Assembly: GCF_963855985.1 (NCBI RefSeq)
Contig: NC_087098.1
Span: 11,614,501-11,678,500 of the forward strand
Direction of reading: 5' to 3'
Length of the DNA stretch: 64,000 nt
Source: Ostrinia nubilalis
Taxonomy: Eukaryota > Arthropoda > Insecta > Lepidoptera > Crambidae
Made by a program: the position numbers and the translations under genes. Positions 34,804-44,919 of this stretch are shown here, piece after piece (position 1 is the first letter of the stretch; each line of letters opens with the position of its first letter). Under the pieces are notes generated by a model that made no database searches, was not told the origin of the DNA, and was given only the letters and a program-made list of their open reading frames with translations.

Positions 34804-35018
34804 ACTTATACTGAAAATGTATCATTAGAAATCAACTACGGGGGCTAAGGAGATAAAAGGAGGGTTGGAAGTTTATATTATGAAAGTCCTGTGTTTAAAG
34901 TAAGAGAGTTGAAATTTAAAATGTATGCGCTATAGATGCTAATAGCGGATTTTACGAAACTCCACCCCTAATGGAGTAAAACGAGATCCACGCGTACGAA
35001 GTCGCGGGCGGCCGCTAG

Positions 35019-35590
35019 TAAGTTATAATTTTAAACTGCGTTCCATGAACAGTTTATTAAAATGCTTTGCTTTTACATTTATATTCGATGTTTAATTAGT
35101 AGTTTTATTTTATTTAGGTCGACTTTTATAACGGACTGCCCTTTGCCTACGACTTCGCCTAGATTTCAACATTTTAGATACAGTTAGTTTTAAAAGGAAT
35201 CAGAAATATGGTTTTGTAGTTGAGCCTTTATTATTTAGTTCCAAAAACTTTAATTTAGTGTATGGTTAATGTTACACTTGCATTTTCTACCATAAATTAT
35301 TTTTTAACCGACTTTAAAAAAAGGAGGAGGTGCTTAATTCGAATGTATGTTTTTTTAGCTTGAGAGGTGGTAATTCCTAAACAATCCTATTTTTTAAAAC
35401 ACATATTTTAGTCCCATTAACCCCTCGTTTCACAACAATAGGTGACAATAGTTTATAATTATTGTGGTCCAGTGGACGGAGATTTGTTACGTCATAAATC
35501 TACTTACACCACAGAATAATAATAAGTACTACGTACTTACACTACAAAATACGAAACGTCGATACATATCGAGTATTTCGTCAACTTTCA
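35019..35590. other. Unassigned DNA upstream of tRNA-Ala
   Basis: No element boundary recognised; the sequence is AT-rich with no convincing frame. Confidence 0.4.
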
Positions 35591-35594
35591 TACC

Positions 35595-35667
35595 GGGGGC
35601 GTAGCTCAGATGGTAGAGCGCTCGCTTAGCATGCGAGAGGTACCGGGATCGATACCCGGCGCCTCCA
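35595..35667 (+). tRNA. tRNA-Ala (AGC)
   Basis: 73 bases folding to a full cloverleaf. The acceptor stem GGGGGCG pairs with CGCCTCC (one G-U). The D arm is GCTCAGATGGTAGAGC, and the anticodon arm CTCGC, loop TTAGCAT, GCGAG gives anticodon AGC. The T arm is CCGGG, loop ATCGATA, CCCGG, and the discriminator is A. CCA is not encoded, as in eukaryotic nuclear genes. A loose T-rich terminator (TTTTGTTTT) follows at about 35689. All stems are intact, so the gene is probably functional. Confidence 0.95.
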
Positions 35668-35774
35668 AATACTGAAGGACGTCTGATGTTTTGTTTTAGG
35701 TTGTTTACCAATAATATATTTCTTTTTTTTCTTCTCTTTTTATTCCCTTGGAAATAAATAAGTATATCGATTCT

Positions 35775-35880
35775 TTTTTTTTACATTGCACATTGAGCTT
35801 AGTCCCGAACTAAGCTTGTGCTATTGACACCCGATACTTAACGGATATGAAATACTTTGTTTTTGTAAAAATTTTTTTTT
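35775..35880 (-). mobile_element. SINE 3' end fragment
   Basis: Read on the minus strand, TATCCGTTAAGTATCGGGTG and AGCACAAGCTTAGTTCGGG match the 3' half of the SINE at 58236-58520. The tRNA-like head is absent. Confidence 0.6.
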
Positions 35881-35969
35881 GCAAAAAAAGTAGGTAGGTA
35901 GGGTGGAATTTTGTAGTTTCTTTGTGTTGTGGAATTTTGTTTGTTTTGTTGAACGCGGCCAGAACCATG

Positions 35970-36319
35970 CCAGATCAGAGGGTTGATGAGTGTGAGTTTA
36001 CATCAAACGTCCTCAGTCCTCACTAGTGAGCGGGTTAAAAACATATGAAAATTTTAGTTCTTGAAAGTTTCCGCTAGGGGCGCTGTACAATCCGTCATAT
36101 TACATTTATTGTTATTTTTTACGAGCTCACTAGCGACGGCGTTTAATTACATCAAACACTACGCCCCCAGATCAGAGGGCTGAGTGTGAGTTTTCATCAA
36201 ATGCGCTCACTAGTGAGCGCGTCAAAAATGACATTATTGATGTATGACGGATTGTACAGCGCCCCTAGCGGGAAACGTTCAAAAACTAAAATTTTCATTT
36301 TTTAAACTCGCTCACTAAG
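35970..36319. mobile_element. Foldback element with about 75-bp inverted arms
   Basis: Arms at about 36023-36101 and 36241-36319 are inverted copies carrying CCGCTAGGGGCGCTGTACAA and ATGAAAATTTTAGTT. A direct repeat (GATCAGAGGG then GTGAGTTT and ATCAAA) occurs at about 35973 and 36172. No frame. Both arms also hold CTCACTAGTGAGCG palindromes. Confidence 0.75.
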
Positions 36320-36321
36320 AC

Positions 36322-36487
36322 TAGGCGCACACCGTTGATTTTTCGTCGGCCGACAGTTTAGTCGGGCAGTTGATCAGAATGGGCATGTATTGGAGTGCGC
36401 ACACTACGCCGCGGCGCCGCCGATTCTTCATACAATTTAAAATCGGGCACAACTATCGGCCAACTAAAAATCAACGGTGTGCGCCTA
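36322..36487. mobile_element. MITE with perfect 22-bp terminal repeats
   Basis: Termini 36322-36343 and 36466-36487 are exact inverse copies beginning TAGGCGCACACCGTTGATTT; the outermost TA on each side may be the target duplication. The element is 166 bp and non-coding. The arms' identity implies either recent activity or constraint. Confidence 0.8.
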
Positions 36488-36559
36488 AGTGGGACTACAG
36501 GCGGTTGCAACTGTCACTTCAAAGTCACAAAATTATCTTCAAGCAGGTTAATTAACCCT

Positions 36560-37425
36560 TTGAATGCAATTAACAAAACGCACTAGTTGTCATGCATGCT
36601 GCGTCGCCGCCAAGATTTCACGGGAAGTTTTTGTGTGGTCCTACGTGGGTGATTGTTTCGAAATTAAGTATGTAATTATAGTAATCAGTGTTAATTGTGT
36701 CCGAGGGGACAGGTGACGCCGAACAATGCCTCATTGTAGACCCTTTGTTACTTGAATAATTGTTTAAACTGTCTCGTTAGCCAGTATTGCCAGCTGAGCT
36801 ATTAAATATTTTCCACTGCAATTTTTACACGAAGAAAAATTATGCTATGAATTTAATTTAAAAAAATATATCTGCCCAGTTTTTTAAGTTATTTATGGCG
36901 ATTGCTGGTTACTCAGCTTGTGGATTTGAAATCTTGTTGTAATGAGCCAAATCTAATTTATTATTTAATCACACATACGTTTCACTTTGTTTTGGTATCA
37001 AAATGTACTGGAGATGTAGTTATTATGCCTACTTTTATTTTATTTTACACATTGACATGCACGCGAGTCGCTGGCAGGTTAAACATTGTTCATTGTCTGC
37101 CGCTATTTTAAAAAATAAAACGGCTTTTTGTTTTAAAATCTGGCAACCCTGTCACAGCCATGGCATGGGTTGTGGCATGGGCGTGCCTTGAACGGCTGCT
37201 TTTTGTTTAGCCTCGCATATAATGACTTCCGTTAGCCGTTTAGGAATAAAGACACCAATTAATAATTGTTAAGGTATAGTCCGCGCCAATAGACTCCGGC
37301 AATTTCGTAAATATGAGATGTGAGATTGAATTTAACAACAAATCAAAAGAAATAAACCATTTGGTATCAAATCATTTATTATTATCATTATTATCAAATT
37401 CAATGTTATTCGACTTAAACTTACA
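36560..37425. other. Unassigned DNA
   Basis: Overlapping short plus-strand frames (36902-37191) are not family-like. No repeat edges recognised. Confidence 0.4.
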
Positions 37426-37427
37426 TT

Positions 37428-37515
37428 TGGTGTGATGGTTGCGAAGTTGGCTACTACTAAGTGCTACTTCAGAGATAGCAAGTTCGATACTCGGCTCTCG
37501 CTTCATACAAAAAAT
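37428..37515 (+). repeat. Possible tRNA-derived SINE head
   Basis: TGGTGTGATGGTTGCGAAG resembles an A box, and AGCAAGTTCGATACTCGG a weakened B box 50 bases later. An ACGTACGTGCGTACGT stretch and TAAATAAAT follow at 37543-37568. Not matched elsewhere in the window. Confidence 0.45.
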
Positions 37516-37569
37516 AGTGTGCATGATTATTTTATATGTTTCTTACGTACGTGCGTACGTATAAATAAA

Positions 37570-38850
37570 TCTCGTAGTATTTAATTAAAATGTTTTATCC
37601 GATATCCGACACTAAATCATGTTCAGTAAGATATAGGCCGTCAAGAAGCTCAAAAGAAAGCTAGTAGAATAAAACAAAATTAGAAGATTATTCTAATTGA
37701 TTTATTACATATTCTTTGTAGTGTCTTAAGTCCTCTTGAGTTGAATACCTTAGTGCCTGCCGTAATAGCTGATCTAGTTCCAATTCTAATATCTAATGGG
37801 GTTTAAATTTAGTGCACAAAGTGCCAGCGACGATAGATGGCGGATTCCCTAGCCGCCACCGAAATACCAACGGTCGATGCACTGGCAGGTATAGTTGGCA
37901 GCAAAAATGTAAGAGATCTTGGTCTGCCTCGTCCGTAATACATGGTCATTATTTTTGGGTCTTCTTTTTTGCTGTAGTAGTAGTAGTCTTGACGGTATTT
38001 CGCTTTCTGAAAGAGAAGGGAAGCTTAGGTATGCTAAGTTTAGAAGTTAGAAGAAGTTGAGTGAAAAGAATAGAACAATCCAAATTAATGAAGACTGGGT
38101 TGGGGTGATGAATTAATCCTATGAACTATGAACGCTGTCTCGACTTATGTCTGTAGTAGCTACGAGTACGGTTTACAATAAATGTAAAAAATGTTATGCA
38201 AATATGCATGCTTTTTCTGTGTACAATTCAATTCAGCGACTTGGGCCGTGGGCCAAGTCTTTGGAAGACTCACGAAAAACATTGAAAGGAATGGAACCAT
38301 CCATCCATAGTAGCAAGAAAATGAAAATAAATAAAAAAATACAATTTAAAACTGAAATCCAGTAACATACCTACTTACTACGGCGAGACCAACTTGCATT
38401 TTTTTTACGGCATGCAGCTTTTTTTACGGTCTTTGTGGCCACCAATTTTACCAGCCGACTGTCCAAATGTATTTGAAGCGGCGCGCGCGCAATTAGGTAG
38501 CCATTACACGATCGATCGCCGTGCTAATTATATTACCTGCCCCGAGTGCCACTCGTACGATTTATACAAATCTGCGTACGTTTGCAAAAAAGAGTATTTA
38601 AACATTTTAAACTACGATAATAAGCGTATCAACAGGTAGTGGGAAATAATTTTCTTGAACGAGCCGGCTCGATAATCAAGCCGAGTGTAAAAATTAATTA
38701 AATAAAACCTTCCATACCAAATGTCAATTTAAACTAATTTTAATGCAAAAGTTTTATTAATAAAAAAAACCTACGAGCTACGACTTAATGCAAAAATAAA
38801 AATAATAATATCACAATTTCACAATTTGTCAACTAAAAAAAAATTAACGT
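37570..38850. other. Unassigned DNA
   Basis: Frames of 70-80 codons at 37812, 38147 and 38394 (plus) resemble no protein family I know. No terminal repeats recognised. Confidence 0.4.
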
Positions 38851-39184
38851 AAAAGGGTGGAGTCAAATGAACTACATCAGTTCTGGGAGGCGCTCCGCCT
38901 CGAGTCGGTGAAACTAGGTTTCCAAGTTTTGCTAGGCGAGATCATGAATCCCGCGGCAGAGGACTGGTGAGACCGCGTGCCGTGTGCCGGTCTTTTGAAG
39001 CCCTGGCGTGTATAAAGACGGATCAGCGACTGCAACAGTTTGCACCCCCTGCCTTAGCGGAGGGCGGAATAAAAGCAGCTCCGCACCTAGTTGCTTTACT
39101 GTGTAGAAACGGACTCCGAAGCGATGGTTGTAGCGAAAAGATATATTGTACGCGGCCGCTAAAACTTCGATACCGCGATGCAGG
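38851..39184 (+). repeat. MHR copy s, the outlying copy
   Basis: A arm 38851-38887 (GGAGTC..ACTACATCAG), H1 GCGGA at 39064-39068 with TCCGC at 39080-39084 (sequence unlike other copies, pairing kept), B arm 39096-39117 (ACTGTGTAGAAACGGACTCC), C box 39160-39184 (CTTCGATACCGCGATGCAGG). It lies 9 kb from the next copy, and none was found downstream. Confidence 0.75.
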
Positions 39185-39189
39185 ATTGC

Positions 39190-40960
39190 TGGCGATGACG
39201 TAAGCGTAGTTTCGCGCGTTGTGAAATGTTGCTAAGATTGTTTCACTAGTAGATATTATTCATAGTGAAGTAGGCTTTGTGTCAATGTCGTTCCTTAATC
39301 CTGAAGTACCTGTGTCTCTCAGTGGACAGCCGTAGCATGAAAATGGTGATGATGTTATTATTGACAGGTTTGTAACGATATCGATATAAGTCGAAAAAGT
39401 TAACTGGCACCATTTCTTAACATTAAGCTAAACACTTTTACCTTAAGTAGAACAGTTTTAAGTGTTGTAACATGAGTATTAATTTGCAACCAAAACGAAT
39501 GATCCTGGGTGACTGTACCTAATGAATTTAACATTTACAAGTACAAATACCACTGAATCACTGATCTGTAGCTGTAGGTACACTCAATAACAAATACCTG
39601 ACAATTTTAGTCCGAATTTATCCAAACTGCGCTTTTCTACATACAATCGCGTTTTGCGTCGGCACAAAAAGGCCCAATAAATTATTATTCGGGGAACATA
39701 AATCGCTTGACACTCGCGAACAAAAGCGTTTGGCATTAAACGGGTTCCCTACAAAATGGGACATTAAAATGTCAAAACATGCGATGAAAATTTCCTCTCC
39801 ATGCGTAAAATAATGCTAAATGTCAACGGGTGTCCGAGCAATTTAAACCTTTATTTGAATGTTGCAGAACTTGCAGAGTTGAATATACTTAGGGAGGGGA
39901 GGTGTAATATTGTACAAAGTATTTGTACACTTTTTTACTGTCTAAAATGTGGAGTAATGATTCGATAGTCAAACTCACTTTGTTATTAAATGTTATCGTA
40001 TAAAATGATACCAAATATTTAATGATGAATGTAGTAAAAGATGGTAAGTGACTTTTTAAGAAAAGCGTTATTATCTGTTTTGAAAATATTGAAAGTGTCT
40101 CTATTTATACAGTTGTTACTTTAATGCTACCAGTAATTTTAATTACAAACATAAACAAAATAATACTAAAATAAAAATAAGCAAAAAAAAAAAATTAAAG
40201 GATCTTTGAACCTATGACATTAGCTTTTTACTCCGGATATTATTTGCTTGTATTCATCACACTAACACTACATCAATGCAAATCAGCAACAAACCAAATG
40301 AAACCCGTAGGTAACCGCTAGTTTCTTATTTACTAAGACTAAGAAGCACTTATTTGTCGATATTATGACGTAATGTGCTCGCCCAGAAAATCGCCCAAAA
40401 AGCTAGTTAACTTGCTATCCAGCAGTTAATACTGTTTAATAACAAAGCCCCAGAAATAGCAAGCGGTTAGGTGCTTAGTTCCGTTCACCTGCAACTCCTC
40501 ACCAGTTGATCAAAGAGTCGGTAAAAGTGGACGGTTTTAACGCCCTGATTTATGGGACGCGTCCGGTCCGGACAACGTACACGGACGGCAGTCAAACTAA
40601 AGTCAATATCTTATGAAGTGGTAATAAAAGCGATTTTGCGACAAAAATGCCGTTTAATATGCTGACGACTGTACTAACTACGTACTATTGTTTGCGATAG
40701 ATTTCAGTTTCAGCGTATTTGACGTTTAATCTGTGTTTACTTTTGAATTTGGAACATGATGCCGTGGTTTTAGCGAACCCAAAAAACAAATGAATGAAGT
40801 TTTTTTATTGGCCCTGCTGTCACTGGCCAGTATCAAATAAAAACGATGATTGCATAATTTTCTTTCTTTTAATTTTACGTAAAGGTTGCATGTTACCTGC
40901 CTGTTTGTTTAATTCAACACCTGTGCCTGTCGCAATGGTCGGAGTTCAATTTTATTGTAT
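39190..40960. other. Unassigned AT-rich DNA
   Basis: No tRNA, coding pattern or repeat terminus recognised. Confidence 0.4.
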
Positions 40961-40964
40961 AAAT

Positions 40965-41170
40965 GAACTACACTGAAATGTCCCACCGACGACATTGACA
41001 GCAGGGCGCCACCATCTTCGTGCAACTTTATGGTTTCCACCGTGGCAAAAGTCGGAACTAGGCTAGTTCCGACTTTTGCCACGGTGGAATGAACTAGCGA
41101 TCCGCTATTGACGGTGGGTGCTGACAGGGGGTGTCAGTGTCAAATAAAGGACAGTTCAGTGTAGTTCATC
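40965..41170. mobile_element. Foldback/MITE of about 205 bp with inner 27-bp palindrome
   Basis: Outer ends GAACTACACTGAAATGTCC and GGACAGTTCAGTGTAGTTC are inverted with one mismatch. At the centre, arms 41035-41061 and 41063-41089 are perfect reverse complements (TTCCACCGTGGCAAAAGTCG onward) around a single G. Confidence 0.8.
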
Positions 41171-41171
41171 T

Positions 41172-41913
41172 ATAGCAGATATTATCTGCTACAATAAAAT
41201 TGAACTCGACAAACAAGTGAAATGCGACTGTATTTTGTATTGCATTCGCGCTAGTTCTTGGTAGCGAATAGTGAGTGACATTGAAGATGATTTTATTATG
41301 TTTGTAATAGAGTTACATTAAGTTTGTAACGAAAATATAAAACGTAGTGGAAAATTAGAATCTAAGTCAAGCAATATAATTTGAATTATAAATGTACGTA
41401 AGATGTTGAACAATTTTTGATTGTTAATTAAATTTATTTATAATGCAACCTTTTTGCAATACACCGCCCGCCCACGGGTAAAATACTTGCTCAAATAACT
41501 CATTGCCTTTTGTGAAACCCATAATACACGAGCTCAAAATCTGGCTTGATGTAACCAATTGTAATAAATATTTGCATATCGGACATTAATTGTGCATTAC
41601 TCTAATTAACCAAGCCGGGTAATGCGGTGCGCCATTGACAGGGCACCCTGCTGAGCCGACATAGCACAACACAATGCAAGGGTTCCGTAGTGGAATGGAA
41701 AAACCTTCTTCAAGTTTATCACTGGGGAATTCTATGTGGTTGAGATAGGTGCTATTTTGCATCTAATGTGTAGTCTGAACATGCTGAAGTTTGCACATTT
41801 TCAGCTCCTGCTTTTTTTATACGCCAGGCGAAAAGCATGCAAAGGCATACTTGCTATGCTGCCTAAATGATCTGTCAAGTCAAAGTTGAGAGAATTTTCA
41901 CGCGTACTGCATA
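41172..41913. other. Unassigned AT-rich DNA
   Basis: No feature recognised. Confidence 0.4.
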
Positions 41914-41914
41914 C

Positions 41915-42008
41915 TTTCGTTCGTTCGTTTCAGCCAAATGACGTCCACTGCTGGACAAAGGATCCTCCCTCAAGGATTTCCATATCGACCGCTCCTGCCC
42001 TACCCGCA
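41915..42008 (-). mobile_element. RTE-clade 3' end, CGAA-tail subfamily
   Basis: Plus strand TTCGTTCGTTCGTTTCAGCC is the complement of a (CGAA)n tail. GTCCACTGCTGGACAAAGG, the complement of the last codons, follows. Same subfamily as 52694-55020, 58612-58765 and 62555-62622. Confidence 0.7.
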
Positions 42009-42009
42009 T

Positions 42010-44070
42010 ACTTTCATTCATAGCCATTTCAGATGAGTCATCATTGCATTTTGTCTAATATAAAATATTTTATTTTTATTGTTACAACAGTATAAATAAT
42101 AATGCTAGTTTAAAAAGATTTTTATTAATCAGCTATTACGGTAGCGTAAAACCGTTAGGATTCTCAAGGGGTTAACGAGAGGAATAACCATCTGTTAGCA
42201 GTATAAAAAGAAGGTGCTTAGTAATATTTTATTAATCAACTCATTTAGAAACTTCATAAACGGGGAGGATTTAATACCAAAACTCAATGAACGGTTTTCA
42301 ATAAGCATACAGAACCCTCATCTTCAAATCCGGTCTCCACTGACCTAAATTCCCTTTTATTTCTCTCAGGACACCTATCCGCCGACAATCGCATATGAAT
42401 GTTAGTTCATAACGTTCGCTGTATCAGAAGCGGGCTCGGTTATAAATAAGGCAAATTAATGCATACATGCTTTTGTTTCGGAGCGATATTCGATTTTGTT
42501 TTGTTTTTCGTGGTTATAATAAGGTCTGTGGACAGCGGGGTAGGTTTGGAAGCGATGCTGTGCTAGTGCTACTAAAAGCCTATTTTTAACCCCATAAGGT
42601 TTTTTTTTATTTTGAAGCGTTTTCTAGACAAGTATGGGTAAATTAAATGTTGTCTAACGATAAAAAAAATTGCCCCTATTCTATATTTCTGTAAACTGCT
42701 TCGCATGGAAACCATATCCCAGCAAACAAAACCTGCTCGATGGACAGACGACCGCAAGACGGTAGCATTGGCTGGATGAAAAAAGCAGATCTTGCTTTGT
42801 GGCTTTCCTTTCAGGAAGTGCTGATAGAGTTTTAAGTATTTTTGGAAAAAAGTCCAAAGCAAAAAAAAGCCTCCTGGCCATATAAATCTTAATCCCTGGC
42901 CGAGTAACCCATTTTCAAAAAGTTTCCACCACGCATGCGAATAGACGGTACGTAAACTTGCAGAATAAACGAAGAAATCGTGCGGGCAGAAGTCGGCCGT
43001 TTGTCTGCGATCATATTAGTGTTGCGCCATTTGTTTTACTACCGGAAAAATTCAATGATCCCGATTATAATGGGTATCGGCAAAATTATGCTCCGCGCCG
43101 CGGTGAAATGCCCGTGAAATCGATTATTGATTGTTATTTTTTGATAACTAATTTGAGGTTAGGAAATGAGGTTCAAATGATTTTGTTGACATTGGAAGCC
43201 GATTTTATTGTGATTCATTATTATTTATTTTTTGATGGATGTAAGATACTAAAGTCTTTGCTACACAATAGATTATGAAACGATTTTATTTCAAGTTAGA
43301 CTAGAATTTGTTTTTAAAGTAGGTACTTATTGTTTGGATTTTATTGAAATTTACGGAAATCCGCATACTTATTCATCGTCGATTTTCCTGAAAGATTCAA
43401 ATTATTTGTTACTACGAGTATGTAGGCAATTTTAAGGGCACTTATACACGTCCCAAATATAGCTTGAGACCACATAATCTGTATCAGCTGGTGCCGACAT
43501 ATTTTATTAGCATAATTTATTTACAGACGGTGATGCTATTTAAATAGCAATATAATGCCAGCTTTCGCATCAATACGTTAACAGTTACAACATCGGCAAA
43601 ACCCACTAATTTATGATCATTTAAATTTCCGCTCCATATACAATTGAATAATTTAGTACACAACTGGAGCAGTATGCATCTACCCACACCGTACATTATC
43701 CGCTAATGTCTCTGATTATGTCCCAAGATTAATGTCATTTGTAGGTCCCTGGTGTAAATACCGGAATACGCTGTGTACGTCTATACTGTTAGTGTCACGG
43801 TATGATTGATAGTTTCCCGTTACATGCACTGTAAGAGCCCTTACACACTTAAAAGTAAAAAGAAAATCCGGCTCGAAGGACCAAAATGTAGGGGCCTCGA
43901 CTGGGAAACGACGTAATGATAGCAGTGGACTTTATTACAAAAGTTTAACAGTTTCTTTACTCATGTGATCTGCTCCGAATAAATGCTGACGCTGTGTCTT
44001 TCTTTACGGGAATATTACAAACTGGACGATAGCGAATGCGGGGGTGCAATGGGTGCTTGCACGACATTTT
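42010..44070. other. Unassigned DNA
   Basis: Frames at 42572-42881 (minus) and 42958-43278 (plus, 106 codons) have no recognisable domain. No repeat edges recognised. Confidence 0.4.
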
Positions 44071-44071
44071 T

Positions 44072-44345
44072 GATCATCATCATCGTCATCAGGTCATTTA
44101 GTGGACTACAGACAGGCACCCGACCCTCTCTAATATTTTATGAGAGGAAATCCCAAGCCATCTAGCAATCGTATAGAATTGTAGGACCAATCCTCCATAA
44201 GAGCGAGTCAGGCTCTTACGGTGGAAAGGAAGGATTCATCTGATGATAAAATTAAAAGGACTCCTCGAGTTTAAAAAGCCATATATCGAAAAACCTATCA
44301 CTGACCTCCTATCTATTCAAATGGGAGGTACTTAATGAGGTAAAC
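44072..44345 (-). repeat. Possible retroposon 3' region with ATC-rich tail
   Basis: GATCATCATCATCGTCATCA followed by GGTCATTTAGTGGACTAC is laid out like the tail plus 3' end of the RTE copies (trinucleotide tail, then a GTCCACTAAATGACC complement), but the sequence beyond does not match the RTE frame. Uncertain. Confidence 0.35.
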
Positions 44346-44801
44346 TGATGATGATAATAAAAGCATACAGTTAATACACCGCATTTGACTGTGTACAAGG
44401 CCTCTAAATCGAACTAATGTTCTCCAAACTATAAGTGGGTCAATCGGATTTGCGGAAACTGTCCCGGGAAAGTATGGCTGAATGGGCACCGTATAAATTG
44501 GTAAGTCGGCTTACTGCCTTTTTAGCCCGCTCGGCTTTTCCCCACTGATATTTGCTATTTTCATAGCATTAAGTGTTGATCCGGAGTGAATAGTTTAATC
44601 CTTATTTTGTTACTTTTACGATGTTTATTAGGAAAATACGAGAGAAAATGGGATCTTTTATATGAGTGATGTGTGTGTCTTTTTCTTTGAGACTACGGTA
44701 TATGCTACGGCTAGCCGTAGAATAACAAAATAGTATAGAAAGTATTCCTATTTGTCTCAAAACAGTTACACAGTGTAAAGCTTTGGTATGAGACAAAAGC
44801 A

Positions 44802-44918
44802 TGCACGTTTTCACCATCAATCCCTAATTTTAAGTGACCCCTATGGTAACACTTAACAGGAATTTTGTTTTCATAGGAGTCACTTAAAAACTAGGGATTG
44901 ATGAAAACGGGCATCAGT
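44802..44918. mobile_element. Foldback MITE of about 115 bp
   Basis: The left arm GTTTTCACCATCAATCCCTA with TTTAAGTGACCCCTATGG is mirrored by CATAGGAGTCACTTAAAAAC and TAGGGATTGATGAAAACGG. Non-coding. Confidence 0.7.
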
Positions 44919-44919
44919 C

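Larger units (their letters stand above)
32542..35018 (+). mobile_element. Composite Helitron-like element, copy 1 (2.48 kb)
   Basis: Begins TCTACACTAATATTATAAAG with a (TTTG)n run at about 32574-32603, and ends CGCGGGCGGCCGCTAG (35015-35018) followed by T. Inside, in order: a Lep1-like head, unique sequence with CGCCATCTATCG motifs, a nested MITE (33399-33793), a 5'-truncated RTE reverse transcriptase (about 33990-34803), and a Lep1-like tail. A second complete copy lies inverted at 47189-49624, so the cargo moved with the element. No Rep/helicase frame is present. The base before TC here is G, not the usual A. Confidence 0.8.

Noticed and set aside
35529..35711. Minus-strand 60-codon frame across the tRNA gene
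   Set aside because: Antisense to tRNA-Ala with no other support.
42958..43278. 106-codon plus-strand frame as a gene
   Set aside because: No domain, no splice context and a composition that changes half way; insufficient support.
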